Part shown: positions 35,019-46,200 of the stretch, in pieces
Position numbering within the stretch: position 1 is the first letter of the stretch
Layout of the letters: each line of letters starts with the position of its first letter
From: Dactylis glomerata
Taxonomy: Eukaryota; Streptophyta; Magnoliopsida; Poales; Poaceae
Direction of reading: 5' to 3'
Assembly (NCBI GenBank): GCA_007115705.1
Contig: QXEO01000217.1
Location: 62,001 to 126,000, forward strand
Length of the DNA: 64,000 bases
Program-made: the position numbers and the translations under genes
The notes under the pieces: generated by a model
Databases searched by the model: none
The model's input: only the letters and a program-made list of their open reading frames with translations
What the model was told of the DNA's origin: nothing

Positions 35019-36147
35019 GAAATTATACAAGAAGAGTATTACCGGCGTTTTGCAGCGTTGTGTAACGCCCCAAGAAGGACAAACAATACTAAAAGATATA
35101 CACGGCGGAGTATGCGGCCATCATGCTAGCAGCAGAGCAATAGCGGCAAAAGCTTTCCGAGCAGGATTCTATTGGCTAACAGCCATCGAAGACACAAAAG
35201 ATATAGTACGAAAGTGCAAAGCATGTCAAAGATTTGCATCTAGACCGCATGCACCAGCAGGGGAGCTACAAACAATACCATTGTCTTGGCCCTTTGCGCA
35301 ATGGGGCCTCGATATGGTGGGAAACTTGCACAAATCCTGGCCAGGAGGGCATGTTTACATGCTAGTGGCAGTCGATAAATTTACCAAGTGGGTGGAAGCG
35401 GCCCCGGTAACAACTCAAGATCCTACAGCAACAATCAGCTTCATCAAGTCAATAGTATTCTGTTTTGGTGTACCATATAGCATCATCACAGACAACGGGA
35501 CAAATTTCACTTCAAAGGAATTCAAGAGTTACTGCGACGGACTAGGGATCAAGCTCAAATTCGCATCTGTGGCGCACCCGAAGACGAACGGGCAAGTCAA
35601 AAAAGCCAATGGCCTGATATGTAGTGGGATAAAAAAGAGGCTCTTAGCACCTCTCGAGAAAGCCAAGAGCGCTAGGGTAGAAGAATTGCCCTCCGTTCTT
35701 TGGAGCCTAAGAACTACGCCTAACGCAGCAACTCAAGAAACTCCTTTCTTCCTGGTCCATGGTGCAGAAGCCGTGCTTCCAGTCGAAGTTACACACGAGG
35801 CCCCAAGAGTGATGGCATACGACGAGATAACATCGACAGAAGCACTGTAGAACGATGTCGATGCACTGGATGAAGCAAGGGATAAGGCATTAGAAAGAGC
35901 CACGCAGTATCAACAGAGTCTACGAAACTACCACAGTAGTCGAGTTCGTCCACGATCCTTCGTGGTGGGAGACCTAGTTTTGCGACTCAGGCAAGACAGC
36001 CATGGCAAATTGGAGTCCCCTTGGGTGGGACCCTACATCATCATAGAAGTAATTCCAGGAGGAGCATATCGACTACAAGACAAGAAGACAGGAAAAGACG
36101 AGAGTAATCCATGGAATGCGGAGCAGCTACGACATTTTTACGCGTAG
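35019..36147 (+). pseudogene. Gypsy C integrase and C-terminal domain
   Basis: Resumes in frame after element D (LQG|KLYKKSITGVLQRC). It has the zinc-binding HHASSRAIAAKAF and CKACQRF, then the core with GLDMVG (first Asp) and IITDNGTNF (second Asp). The third catalytic residue, normally Glu in NGQVERAN, reads Lys (NGQVKKAN, about 35,595-35,612). A TAG at 35,848-35,850 precedes NDVDALDEARDKALE and the chromodomain-less C-terminal part (GDLVLRLRQDSHGKLESPWV to LRHFYA, stop at 36,145-36,147). Integrase would insert the DNA copy; this one is dead by residue and by stop. Confidence 0.9.
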
Positions 36148-36564
36148 ACTAAATCTAGTGGTATCATTAAATTCGAGTTAACCTTCTGAACCCAGAACAT
36201 GAGGCCATAGGTCGGGTTCTTTGGGTTAAACTCGACAAAATTGTACAAATATTTCTACTTCTCCGCTCGGGGGCTTCAACCCTCGGGTCGTACGAACGAA
36301 ATTTCTATCGCGACATGGAGACCTTTTTCACTGTAAAGGTTGTGTAGACAACCCGATAATATTCAAACAACTTGGTTCACAAAAGAACCCGATATTATTC
36401 ATACCAATTGGTTCGCAAAGAACCCGATATATCTCAAGCATACCTCAGAACAGTAACTTGTTTTCATGGTGCTAGTAAAACCATCAAAGTAGAGTACGAA
36501 TATTCATTACAGATAAACACGGCGGCAAGGACATTGTCAAGCGAAATTACATAAAAAGAAGATC
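36148..36564 (+). other. Gypsy C 3' non-coding region, first part
   Basis: Contains CTCGGGGGCTTC-type sequence and short direct repeats (GTTCACAAAAGAACCCGATA, GTTCGCAAAGAACCCGATAT) around 36,372-36,432. No sense-strand gene. Confidence 0.6.
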
Positions 36565-37152
36565 CTAATGGAAGTGGTCTTCAGCTTCGTACTTCTTTTG
36601 GCACTGGGTGCCGTCATAGATCTTCACGTCGAACTTCGACGTGCCGATGTGAAAGTCGACGGCCATAAAGAAGCCTTGGTGGATGTCGTGGTCTTCTGCA
36701 AATTGTGACCAGCCACCCCTCAAGTACTGCTCGCCATCGCCGTCATACCAAACCTCTACCTCGTATGGAGTCCCACTGCCAGACTATTCACGGAGAACTG
36801 CTTCTCGCAGCTCCCGCCCATCCATGAACTTGGTGAAATTCAGCGGCAGGCGCTGAATTTCGCGGCACTGTGCCATAGCAATGCAGAAGAAAGAAAAGAT
36901 TCGGGGAGGAGCAGGAGGAGCAGCGGAAGCAGGAGGAGGAGGGACGCTTGAACCTGGGGCAGCCCCAGTCACTTTGGGCTTATTTTTGCTCCCAGGTGGG
37001 CGACCGGGACGACGCTTGGCTGGAACAGCCAGTGACGATCCTGCGGCGGCCGGAGTTGCATTGTTCTTGTTTTTGCTTCCACGAGGGCGACCTCAACTTC
37101 AGGGCGCCACCGGAGAGCCAAGGTTCAGATGGGAACCATCTGCATCAGCCAT
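36565..37152 (-). pseudogene. Antisense AT-hook / B3-domain ORF in Gypsy C
   Basis: In one minus-strand frame of 196 codons from ATG 37,152 to TAG 36,565-36,567, the N-terminal part carries two AT-hook-like blocks, GRPRGSKNK and KRRPGRPPGSKNKPK. A Pro/Ala linker follows, then a B3-type fold of about 95 residues (LPLNFTKFMDGRELREAVL, YEVEVWYDGDGEQYLRGGWS, FDVKIYDGTQCQKKY). Such domains bind DNA. Three stops interrupt it: two TGA in the first 25 codons, each CGA in origin in a plausible RSRGRPRG, and TAG at 36,781, CAG in origin. A TATA-like TTATAAATA lies about 100 bp upstream near 37,255 with a CT-rich leader, so it had its own promoter. Antisense ORFs are known in Tat elements; the B3 assignment is mine from motif pattern. 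Confidence 0.75.
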
Positions 37153-37247
37153 GTGGACAAAGGAAAAAGGAAAACCCTAGATGGAGGGAGAAGATGATGC
37201 GGCGGAGGAGGAATCTGATTAGGGTTTTTACCCTTGCTAGAGGGTGC

Positions 37248-37262
37248 TTTATTTATAAGCAC
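37248..37262 (-). promoter_or_regulatory. TATA-type promoter of the antisense ORF
   Basis: Minus-strand GCTTATAAATAAAG about 100 bp before the ATG at 37,152, followed by a leader with CTCCTCCGCC and TCTAGGGTTTTCC typical of plant 5' untranslated regions. Confidence 0.6.
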
Positions 37263-38188
37263 GTATTATCGGGCCCCCGTGATAAAACAAGGCCCGTAAA
37301 CATATTTTACAATAGGAGTTAAATTCTGAACACAGCAGACGATAATACCAAAGAGACAAAACAAGAAGAGGAGACTGTGGTCGCATGATATGAAAACCTC
37401 GACTTGAACTCGGGGGCTTGCAAATAGTAGACGTTAACAGGAGGAAGAAGAACTGAACTTTGAGCCTATGCTTGGTTACAAGTATCCAAACATAGCCTCG
37501 GGGGCTACTCCCATCGGGAGCGCTGAGCGCGCACCCGATAGAGGATGAGATAATCAATATCAAGGATGAAGGAAGTATATCATACAAATTTCGACTATAT
37601 AGTCGACAAAGTACAAAAAGATTACTCCCATCGGGAGCGAGTTTTATGGTTGTTAAAACCCGAATATTTTCAGTCAAAATTTGACTGCGACATAAGATTC
37701 TCGAGTTATGTTATCGCAATGCAACTCGAATGCCGTGACCTGTCACGAAGGTAAGACCCCGGGATCCGTCCTGTGTGGCCTGGTATACGCACATGGATGC
37801 GCTCTGCTGGTATGTATCCGTGTCTACGACGCGAAGAAAATCCTGGTGGACGCACTGGGTACCCTGAGAATCACTGGGATTCATTCTTTGTAAGTCCTAA
37901 ATGCGGCAGAAGAGTGGGTTTGACCGGTATCCCGAATTCAAGTCCAAGGGGATTGAATTTGAAGTAGGTGACAAGTATCTGTTCTGGCAGTTAACTGACC
38001 TCTTAATCCGTCAGAGTTGTCAGGCTTGTTCATCAAGACCCCTTGCGAGCAAATTATCATGAACATAAGTCGAAAGACCAAGTCGAAGATTTGAAGATGA
38101 AAAGAAGTCGAAGAATTGATCAAGTCGAAGATTTGAAGATTAGAGATTCAACCCGAATCTACAATTATGGTAGAATCTCAGGGGCTAC
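37263..38188 (+). other. Gypsy C 3' non-coding region, second part, and polypurine tract
   Basis: Repeats such as CTCCCATCGGGAGCG (37,509 and 37,625) and GTCGAAGATTTGAAGATGA-like copies near 38,080-38,140 are seen, with no gene. The tract TCTCAGGGGCTAC abuts the 3' LTR. Confidence 0.65.
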
Positions 38189-38523
38189 TGACATGGGTAT
38201 AGTTAATAGATCCCGTATGTTGAGTACCCCTGAGGCCCGTTAAGCTAGGCCCAATTGTAATGATAGTCGAATACGAGTCTTTACCGTATGTCGATATTGT
38301 AATCTGTATCGGACCCTACCCGATCCTCGAGACCTGGCCACCTATATATAGGGGCCAGGAGCGGACGGTGTAGGCCAGATTGAAAGCAAGCCAGGTTGAA
38401 CACCTAAGTTTACTTTTGACACACACCTATTTCGACTAACTTTACCTTCGAGTTCATCCGACGCCCTATCTCCCCGATCCTAAGTCCTTCATCTAGGACA
38501 TTTGTCGAGTTAACCCCTCGTCA
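38189..38523 (+). repeat. 3' LTR of Gypsy C
   Basis: 335 bp, TGACATGGG to CCCCTCGTCA, without the SINE, then ATCAT. Confidence 0.92.
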
Positions 38524-38528
38524 ATCAT

Positions 38529-38585
38529 AAACATGGAATATGATAATAACCACTTTATTATTGCCTCTCAGGCATATTCCCTTCA
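38529..38585 (-). repeat. 3' LTR of Copia B, last 57 bp
   Basis: Completes the LTR (ends GGCATATTCCCTTCA on the plus strand). The adjoining GTCTCCCACTTGCAC (38,586-38,600) is the polypurine tract in reverse. Confidence 0.88.
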
Positions 38586-39052
38586 GTCTCCCACTTGCAC
38601 TAGAGTCAATAATCTAGTTGATACTTGCGTATATAACACTTATGGCTTTCACGTGTTATCCGTACGCGTTGCAGTGGTTAATCTGATCTCCAGATCTGAC
38701 ACTTTCAGTTCTGTGTGTATTTGCATGTCTTTGCGTCTCTACGCATCACTCATTCTCAAATGAGATAGTTGGGTATAAATTTGGCCCTTTGGTGAGACCT
38801 TAGTTCCTTTAGCTAAAATCATGTTGTCACTATTGTCGCACAATAGATCTTCACAGTAATAGCCAGCTTGGAACTACACCTAGTTTGATAACAAACTTCT
38901 TGACACAAATGCCCTCTTTTGCTACTTCTAAAGTAGCCATATACTCAACCTTTGTTGTAGAATCCATCACAATGTCTTAACTTTGGAACTCATCCAAATC
39001 CATCATGGAAGTTCCTTCCATTACATTGTGCCACCTAAACATATAGCTAAAA
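38586..39052 (-). other. Copia B 3' internal region
   Basis: Polypurine tract and decayed 3' pol sequence up to the Helitron insertion point. Confidence 0.65.
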
Positions 39053-39099
39053 TCTCTACTAATAAGATTGGGATCGGTTTCCGTACGTTGCTGTAATTT

Positions 39100-39690
39100 T
39101 GCATAAACCCCCTTGCTTAATTGCAAAATCAACCCGCGGTCCTATGTATAGACACTTTTGCGTTCCAGTCCCATCCATCTCCACCAGATTCCTCCGTCCT
39201 GTGCTTATCCTCCTACGCCTCGCCGGTGAAGGACCGAAGAACAGACGCGATGGACAGCAATTCCAGTCCCTGAACCGGTCCTGGCGGAAGGAAGGAGCTC
39301 GAGGACAGTGCGCCGGCACAACGGAGGCGGCCGCCACGCCCGTCGCGTGCAGCCCCTGCATCACCCGCGCGCCAAAGGCCTCCGCCAAAGGCCTCCTTCC
39401 CGCGACTGGACGACAGGAGACCAAGCCTACTGTAGGGCCGCATCGGAGGCGGCGGCCGCGACCGTCTCCCGCAACTCTGCATCACCGGCGACTCCATGAA
39501 CCACACTGTTGCACTGCTGCTGCAGGTGTCATGAGGCTTGGTCTGAAGTGGGGATAGAAAGGGGATCGAGGGAGGAAGACAGGAATCGGAGGGGGCGGAG
39601 GAGAGCAGGTAGCAGCGGTGGCCAAAGGTGATAGGGAAACCAGGTAAGAAGGGGTAGCTCGAGCAATGGGTAGGCCGACGGGAGGCGGAC
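39100..39690. other. GC-rich segment in Helitron, possible captured gene fragment
   Basis: Overlapping frames on both strands (152 codons plus at 39,099-39,557; 159 codons minus at 39,213-39,692) have no recognisable domain. Base composition differs sharply from the AT-rich Copia flanks. Confidence 0.35.
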
Positions 39691-40526
39691 ATGCACTGGT
39701 GGAAAAAAGGCCTTCAATCCCGGTTTGTAAAGTCCATTAATCCCGGTTTCCGCAACCGGGACTAACAAAGCGCGACTAAAGGCTTCAGCCTTTAGTCCCG
39801 GTCGTTTATGAACCGGGACCAATGGTCCGCCACGTGGCCCTGGGCATGTGCTGCGGCTTGAGGACCTTTGGTCCCGGTTCCTAACACGGACCGGGACTAT
39901 AGGTCCATTCGGTATAAAATTGTATTTTCTGTTTCAGAATTTCTGTATTTTCTTTATTTCTCTATTTTTCTTTATTTCTCTATTATCTAATCATCTCTAT
40001 TCTCATATAGAATTAGATACTTATGGCTCTCACTCCATATCACATATCAAATTACAAGTACTTGTGGTCCTCACTTCCCGGTCGGTCACCCATCCTCACA
40101 CTGCTCCACCCTTAGCACGCTTAACTTCTTCATTCCTTCCCTACTAGCTTCCAAGACTACGCTCGCGACTTCTTGATAATGGTATGGTACCTATTCTATT
40201 AACCTATACACTTTGGTAATATATAATATTACTTTTTTAAATTCCAAATAAATTCACAAAATAAGAAACAATGATTACGAATAATAAGCACCAATGAATT
40301 TCAAATATTCTTTATATATAATTTAATTATTAATTTTCAGATGATTAAAATATTCAAAAAAGCAAAAATACTTGAAAAATCACAAATTCGAAAATTAATT
40401 GACTTTGTTAACCGAAACAAAGGGAGTACATTTTTTCAAACATACTCATCCAATATGGCTCATCCAACATTTTTCCAATTGCTCATCCAAACATTTTTCC
40501 ATACATATATATAATCATCCACACAC

Positions 40527-41246
40527 CTAATTATTAAGGTTAAGACGATCAACATTGCTATTGTAGCCCTTTAGCTTCCAGAATCTCCTAGCTATCTCAA
40601 AGCCTAGGCGAGCATCTAAAGCGGCATATTTTAGTTGGTTCATGCTCAATGGAACTTTTTCCCAACCAAAAAATAGATCTTCTTCTTCTTTTCTTTTCTT
40701 TTTTTCTTCTTCATCTTCTTCTTCTTCTCCCTTCTTCTTCTTGTCCTTCTTCTTCTTGTTGTCCCTCTTCTTCTTCACAAGATGTGTCCCAATAATAGCA
40801 TTGGCCAAATCATAGAGACTCGGCGTTGGCTTGCTAGTGGGGTTTGGGACAACTTGTTGAAGATCATATGCGGACGGAATAACAATTCCGTATGGGCTTA
40901 GCTTGCGCAGATCATTGTCGATGGCGGCACCAACAAACTTGATGGTGGTGTCCTTCAAGAAGTCCTTGAGGAGTTGCGGCACGGCATTGGCCTTGTAAAT
41001 TTGAAAGACCAATACCTCGGACTCCACCGAGAGTTGAAGGACGGCGGCACGTTGAGGGCGCGCGTGAGTGGTGAACTCATAGTCCAAGCCCACGCACTTG
41101 ACCGGTGCGTCGTCGAGGAACCGGCGCTTGACCATGCCGATCCACTTCTCCACCCTCGAAGCACGGAGGGTCTCCGTGATGGTGAAGTTCATCTCTTCGA
41201 TGACCACGTAGTAAACCCGAGACCGGGGCCAATGTTGCTCCTCCAT
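40527..41246 (-). CDS. 3'-5' exonuclease (WRN-exonuclease-like, DEDDy), 239 aa, captured in CACTA
   Basis: An uninterrupted ORF of 239 codons. The fold is the RNase H-like 3'-5' exonuclease domain of the plant WRN-exo/WEX type. Motif I is VGLDYEFT (Asp and Glu), motif II GAAIDNDLRKL (Asp), motif III YAALDARLGFEIA (Tyr and Asp), so all four acidic residues and the Tyr of a DEDDy active site are present. Between motifs II and III a Lys/Glu-rich insert (about residues 155-190, KKKRDNKKKKDKKKKGEEEE) looks disordered. Such enzymes trim DNA or RNA 3' ends. A TATA-like CTATATAAA lies about 115 bp upstream. The ORF is the only gene of the element, not needed by a CACTA transposase as far as I know, so it looks captured from the host. 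Expression is unknown. Confidence 0.85.
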   Translation of the reverse strand: MEEQHWPRSRVYYVVIEEMNFTITETLRASRVEKWIGMVKRRFLDDAPVKCVGLDYEFTTHARPQRAAVLQLSVESEVLVFQIYKANAVPQLLKDFLKDTTIKFVGAAIDNDLRKLSPYGIVIPSAYDLQQVVPNPTSKPTPSLYDLANAIIGTHLVKKKRDNKKKKDKKKKGEEEEDEEEKKKRKEEEDLFFGWEKVPLSMNQLKYAALDARLGFEIARRFWKLKGYNSNVDRLNLNN

Positions 41247-41358
41247 TGTCGCCGAGGGAGAGCTCGCGGACGCCGGCGGTATGGTGATGTGTGGAAGGTT
41301 TTGGGGAAGAAGAAGAGAGATGTTTTGTGGGGAAGAAGATGATCAAATGAGTGAGTGA

Positions 41359-41367
41359 TTTATATAG
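41359..41367 (-). promoter_or_regulatory. TATA box upstream of captured exonuclease
   Basis: Minus-strand CTATATAAA, about 115 bp before the ATG, followed by a CT-rich leader (ATCTTCTTCCCC). Confidence 0.6.
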
Positions 41368-41802
41368 TGAAAGAGGGAGAAGATGAGAGATCACACGCCG
41401 GCGGCGATGTGAATGCAGATCGAGCGCGCGAGTTTCCAACGCGTCGCCGGCGGTTCCCGATCAGCATACGAAGCGTCGTCGTTAATGCACATGTCGTCGA
41501 TCGATAACTGGCGCGAATTGGGCGGTTCGTTTGAACGGGTGATTGGTCCCGGCTCGTGGTACCAACCGGGACTAAAGGTTACCTTTAGTCCCGGTTGGTG
41601 CTACGAGCCGGGACTAAAGGGCCATGGGGCATTAGTCCCGGCTGTTAGATGAAACCGGGACTGAAGGTCCCTTTTGAACCGGGACTAATGCTCCCTGGCC
41701 CACATTTTCAAATGAACCGGGACTGATGAGCCCTTTGGTCGCGGATCGAATTTGGTTCGAGACAAATGTGTCGAATGGAAGCCCCTTTTTCCACCAGTGA
41801 TG

Positions 41803-43171
41803 GTCGATAAAGGAGGCGCGGCAGCGGGCTCGTAGGCGTCGGCAGCCGGTATCTCGACAACGAATCGTAAGGGGCAGGGGAAGGAAGGGCGGCGGCGGGC
41901 GGCCTCGCAGCAGGAGCTGCAGCATGGAAGGGGAAAGAACCGGATTGGTTTCTTGCAAGGATCAACATCGATTCGTAATTCATAATCTGCACTACAACAT
42001 GCGGATAGGTGTATGATTTTTCAATCTGCAAGGAAACGTACTTTGTGCACCGCGTCCACAGCCGATCAGGAGGCCACCACGCCGCCCAGGTGCCCCGAGT
42101 CCGCCGTCGACCAGGAGATCCTCGGCGTTGTCCCTGTTCCCGAGTGAGGAGGAGGCACCCAGTCGATCCGCCACCGCGAAATCTTGCTGTGGATGCCGCC
42201 ACCGAATCCACGCCAGAGCCCATCGTCGCCGGCCGAGCTCACTGGAGAGTAAAAAATCACGCCCAAGGCCAGCCATGAGCACAAACTGCCTCGGCCTCCG
42301 TCTCGCTCCCTCCCCAAGCTGAACAATGGCGACCTCATCTTGTCTACGGGGAGTACAGAGTACTCAATCAGTTTCTTGCAACTGCAAACATTGCTGTCGC
42401 TCACTGTTAGAAGGATGGGCAGTTGGTTTTTCCTCTGAATCAGATATCCTCTGAACAATCTGAGCGAGAAATCCCGTTTACATTTCTTTCTAGATTTATC
42501 TTCTGTTGGTGTGTTTCTGTTATAGTCAAGATGTGTATGTGCTAATTTTTTGTCTACTGTAAATCCCGGTGCGGCATTCTGTTCAAATTGAAACCAATTT
42601 ATGTGCTTAGATCGGATTCCTAAATTTTGTCTCCCACGCTATCCTATAAATTGATTTTTGCGGGCCATGCCTTGAACAAGCTGAGCGAGGAAGGGATGCC
42701 TTGATTTCCTTTTCGAATACTTGCAACTTAGATCCATTTAATCTAGATAAAAAGGGTTTCGACAATGAATACTGCTAAAATTTTCTCAGTCCAAAACGAA
42801 CCACCCAGGTTCAAAGATATCTCATTCATTTATATTTTTACCATGTCATCATCGGAATTCAAAACATCATGTTTTGGATCAGATACCTGGGTTTCGAGAG
42901 AGCGGGTTGTGCACAATAAGATCATGTTTAGGATCAAATATTTGGGTTCTTACTAATTATCTTACACTCATTTAGACTATAAAAAATCAAATATTTTAGT
43001 AAACTGAATTTTGTTACTATCTATTTGGGTTACACAAGATTGAATTGGACGACCCTTTGAAAAAACTAGGAGTTAAATTGGGTTGTTTGCAACATGAAAA
43101 AAATCTCATTGTCCAGAAAAATTTGGAGATAAATTTATTTTTCATCGTGACCACTATTTGTCATTTCCCAA
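41803..43171. other. Right part of Helitron, GC-rich then AT-rich
   Basis: 41,803-42,330 is GC-rich with overlapping frames (171 codons minus, 89 codons plus) that I cannot assign. 42,330-43,171 is AT-rich non-coding sequence. Confidence 0.35.
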
Positions 43172-43200
43172 CCCGTTGCAACGCACGGGTATTGTGCTAG

Positions 43201-46200
43201 TTGAGATAAACTTAATTATATCTTGTGACAAACTTAGTATCAATGTACACTTTACAATGAACTATGTGTCACTTTGTCATACATAATATATATCCTTAGT
43301 CCTTCCAAAGCACATAAGGATATCTTTACTATTGTCCAGTGATCATCTTATGATATTTATCACTCTGGTATATGCTCATGACATTTAGAGCACAGGACAT
43401 ATCTGGATATGTACATATCATGGTATACATGATCGATCAAATCATTCATGTGGCTCCACTCATCAAGTGTCCAAAACACCTGAATCTTATTTCAACCTCT
43501 TCCATGCGGTAAGAACTTTTCTCGTCGTTTCCATATTGAACTTCATTCAATATTTCATCTATGTACTTTGGCACAACCATATTGGCACCTTGATCTATCT
43601 ACATAGACATCGATACCCAATATTTTGGTTTTGCCTAAGTCTTTCATTGAAATCTCATTTTAATGAAAATCATAACCTATGCCAATAAAAGATACATTAT
43701 TTCCAATTAACAATATGTCTTCTACATAATGTATTAAAAATATGTCTCAGCGCTCCCACTTAATTTCTTGCAAATGCAAGCATATTCATCGTATCTGATG
43801 AAACTAAACCTTTTAATTATTTCATCACGATGAATATTCGAACTCCGCGATGCTTACTTCAACCATTGAAGTTTGCATGCCTTTTAGCATCCTTTGAATT
43901 TACAAAACCCATTGGACAATGTCATGTACATGTCCTAGGTAACCATTCTATTAGAAGAATGTTGTCTTGTTTGTTCAACTAACATATACCAAACTTGGCA
44001 TATGTAGTGGTTGCTACGGTAATCCTTCCAGACAAAATATCGCTATGAAAGATCAAATCTTGTCATAGTCAACTCATTGAACACAATCGTAAACTCTTTT
44101 AACGATGTGTCAACTATTTCAAAGATGTTAAACATCCTTGTCTGTCTTTATAGATCCAAATACGTTCATTAGGCTTCATGCCTTTTGAGGGTCTTCCAAG
44201 TTCATAAACTTGGTTTCTCCTGTATGGAACTATCATGGATTTTATGGCTTCTAGCCATTTGACGGAGTCAGGGCCCATCATTGCTTCTTTGCATGCAGTC
44301 GGTTCATCATTGTCAAACAATAATGATTCATTCTTAAATCTAACTATTTGATTGTTACCCGACTCATGCGGTTCAATAGGAACTTTGATCTATGTGACCA
44401 CAACCTTCGAGGTACGATAGCCATGCGCATTGTGGCCGCCTCTGGGACACTTCCCAGCGCTACGCTACACAACACATATAGCTTACGTTCAACAACCTAA
44501 TCAAAGTTCTATTGTCCTCCCACTTGACTTTTTGCGAAAAATTTCTTCTCAAGAAACTTGACGTTTTCGGCGACAAACACTTTTGTCTTAGGTGTTCTGG
44601 AGGAATACCCAACATTTACTTTGGGATAACCTACAAAGACGTATTTATCCGACTTTGGTTGTAAACATTTTACATATGCATAGCATACCAAAATTTTAGA
44701 AAAGACAACTTGGGTTTTATCCCATGCCATATCTCATATGGTGTCATTTTAATGGATCATGATGGCGCTCTTTTCAGTGTAAAAAGCGGTAGTCTCTAAA
44801 GCTTTATTCTTAAAATATAATGGCAATTTTATAGATGACACCTTTGATCTAACGATGTCAAACAAAGTTCAATTTTATCTCTCGAACACTCCATACTCCT
44901 ATGGTGTTTCGGGAAATACAAGTCTATGGAACGATTCCTCAACTTTGAGGTGTTTGCTAAACTTGTAACTCAAATATATTCCTTTATGATCAGATCATAA
45001 ATTCTTTATTCTCTTGTTACAATGATTTTCCACTTCATCTAGAAATACTTTGAACAATATTCAAATATTTCATGCTTCTTCTTTATCAAGTAAATATACA
45101 CATATATCTACTCAAATCCCTGGTTAAAGTAGATGAAGTTCAAAGATCCACCACACACGGCTACACATAATGGACTATATACATCAACATGTACAATATC
45201 CAATAAGTTAGTCGTCCGTTCTTCTTTGGCCTACAAACGGAGTTTTAATCATCTCTAGGAAATTTTCACAAGTGTCAATTGATTCAAAATCAAAAGGACT
45301 CCAAAATTCCATCAACATGGAGTTTCTTCATGTTTACTTTCCAATATGATTTAAACGGTGGTGTCACTCATAAGTGATCTTCTAATCATTTGTCTTGAGG
45401 CATTTTTAGCATCAGTGTTATGGATGTGATTTCTTCAACAAGATAAGTGTTCATTCATCTTTTATGAATGCGGTAATAATTTGAACAACCATTATGCTCA
45501 TAATACCAGAACAAAATAATAATTATTCAAACAAATCTTGAAGGCTAGGTTTAATTCCAATGAAACACAATAACACTTTATTTGTTTTCGATGAGAATCA
45601 TTCCATATTCATTTGCTAGTTAATTAGGCCATTGTAGTTCTTGTATTGCGTTGTTCAGTATGACAGTTCATACCAACCAATTTAGTATCAAATACCCAAG
45701 AACCACATTGTTTTAACAAGCAACGAATACAACCATAACATGTATATCTTCTATATACCTGAGCTGGACATTTCCAGTCTTTTATTTTCCGCCAGAATAA
45801 ATTTCAGATTCTCTTTTAGCAATTCTTTTTCATCTAGAAGAATCTATCAACATCAATAGTGGCGCCATACACATGGCACATAGTTCAAGGCATGATTAGT
45901 CAAACACTAATACCCTTGGACTCACACTTTGAAGTAGATCACCATAATCAAATATTTGGCGTTCTTCCAAATTCCATTCTTTAGTAATCTTTTAGTGTAG
46001 TAAACATTTTACCTACATCTTCCATTCATCCTATCATGACAACTTTCATGATCAAGCTACTATAGCTCATGAGGATGAATTGTGAGTATAATATTAGTTC
46101 CTAAACCTTTTAGGAGATCTGGACGCCTGGCGTCTCTAATCTTCGCAAATTCTCATACAATACGAGAACATGTGTCTTACTAAATTATACTCTATCACTT

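Larger units (their letters stand above)
22701..38523 (+). mobile_element. Gypsy C: Tat-lineage LTR retrotransposon with antisense ORF
   Basis: LTRs start TGACA and end CGTCA/CATCA. The 3' LTR is 335 bp; the 5' LTR is 502 bp because it holds a SINE and its target copy (335 bp without them). Target duplication ATCAT lies at 22,696-22,700 and 38,524-38,528. Gag, protease, reverse transcriptase, two RNase H domains and integrase follow in Gypsy order, with stops and a deletion. The second RNase H before the integrase and a long non-coding 3' region with an antisense ORF fit the Tat lineage. Element D interrupts the integrase N-terminus. Confidence 0.92.
39694..41799. mobile_element. Non-autonomous CACTA element carrying an exonuclease ORF, 2,106 bp
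   Basis: Termini CACTGGTGGAAAAA and TTTTTCCACCAGTG, target duplication ATG (39,691-39,693 and 41,800-41,802). Subterminal arrays of the inverted motif TTTAGTCCCGGTT / AACCGGGACTAAA lie at about 39,715-39,905 and 41,545-41,735. There is no transposase; the only gene is the 239-codon exonuclease ORF on the minus strand. Confidence 0.92.
39053..43200 (+). mobile_element. Helitron, non-autonomous, with nested CACTA
   Basis: Starts TCTCTACTAATAAG after A (39,052) and ends in CTAG (43,197-43,200) before T, the A|T insertion habit of Helitrons. The hairpin CCCGT...ACGGG (43,172-43,189) lies 7 bp before CTAG. The flanks are both Copia B. Without the CACTA at 39,694-41,799 it is about 2 kb. No Rep/helicase is present. 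The GC-rich parts (39,100-39,690 and 41,803-42,330) have unassigned ORFs and could be captured gene fragments. Confidence 0.8.

Noticed and set aside
36881..37180. Plus-strand Gly/Ala-rich ORF of 99 codons in Gypsy C
   Set aside because: It is the shadow of the Pro/Ala linker of the antisense AT-hook/B3 ORF.
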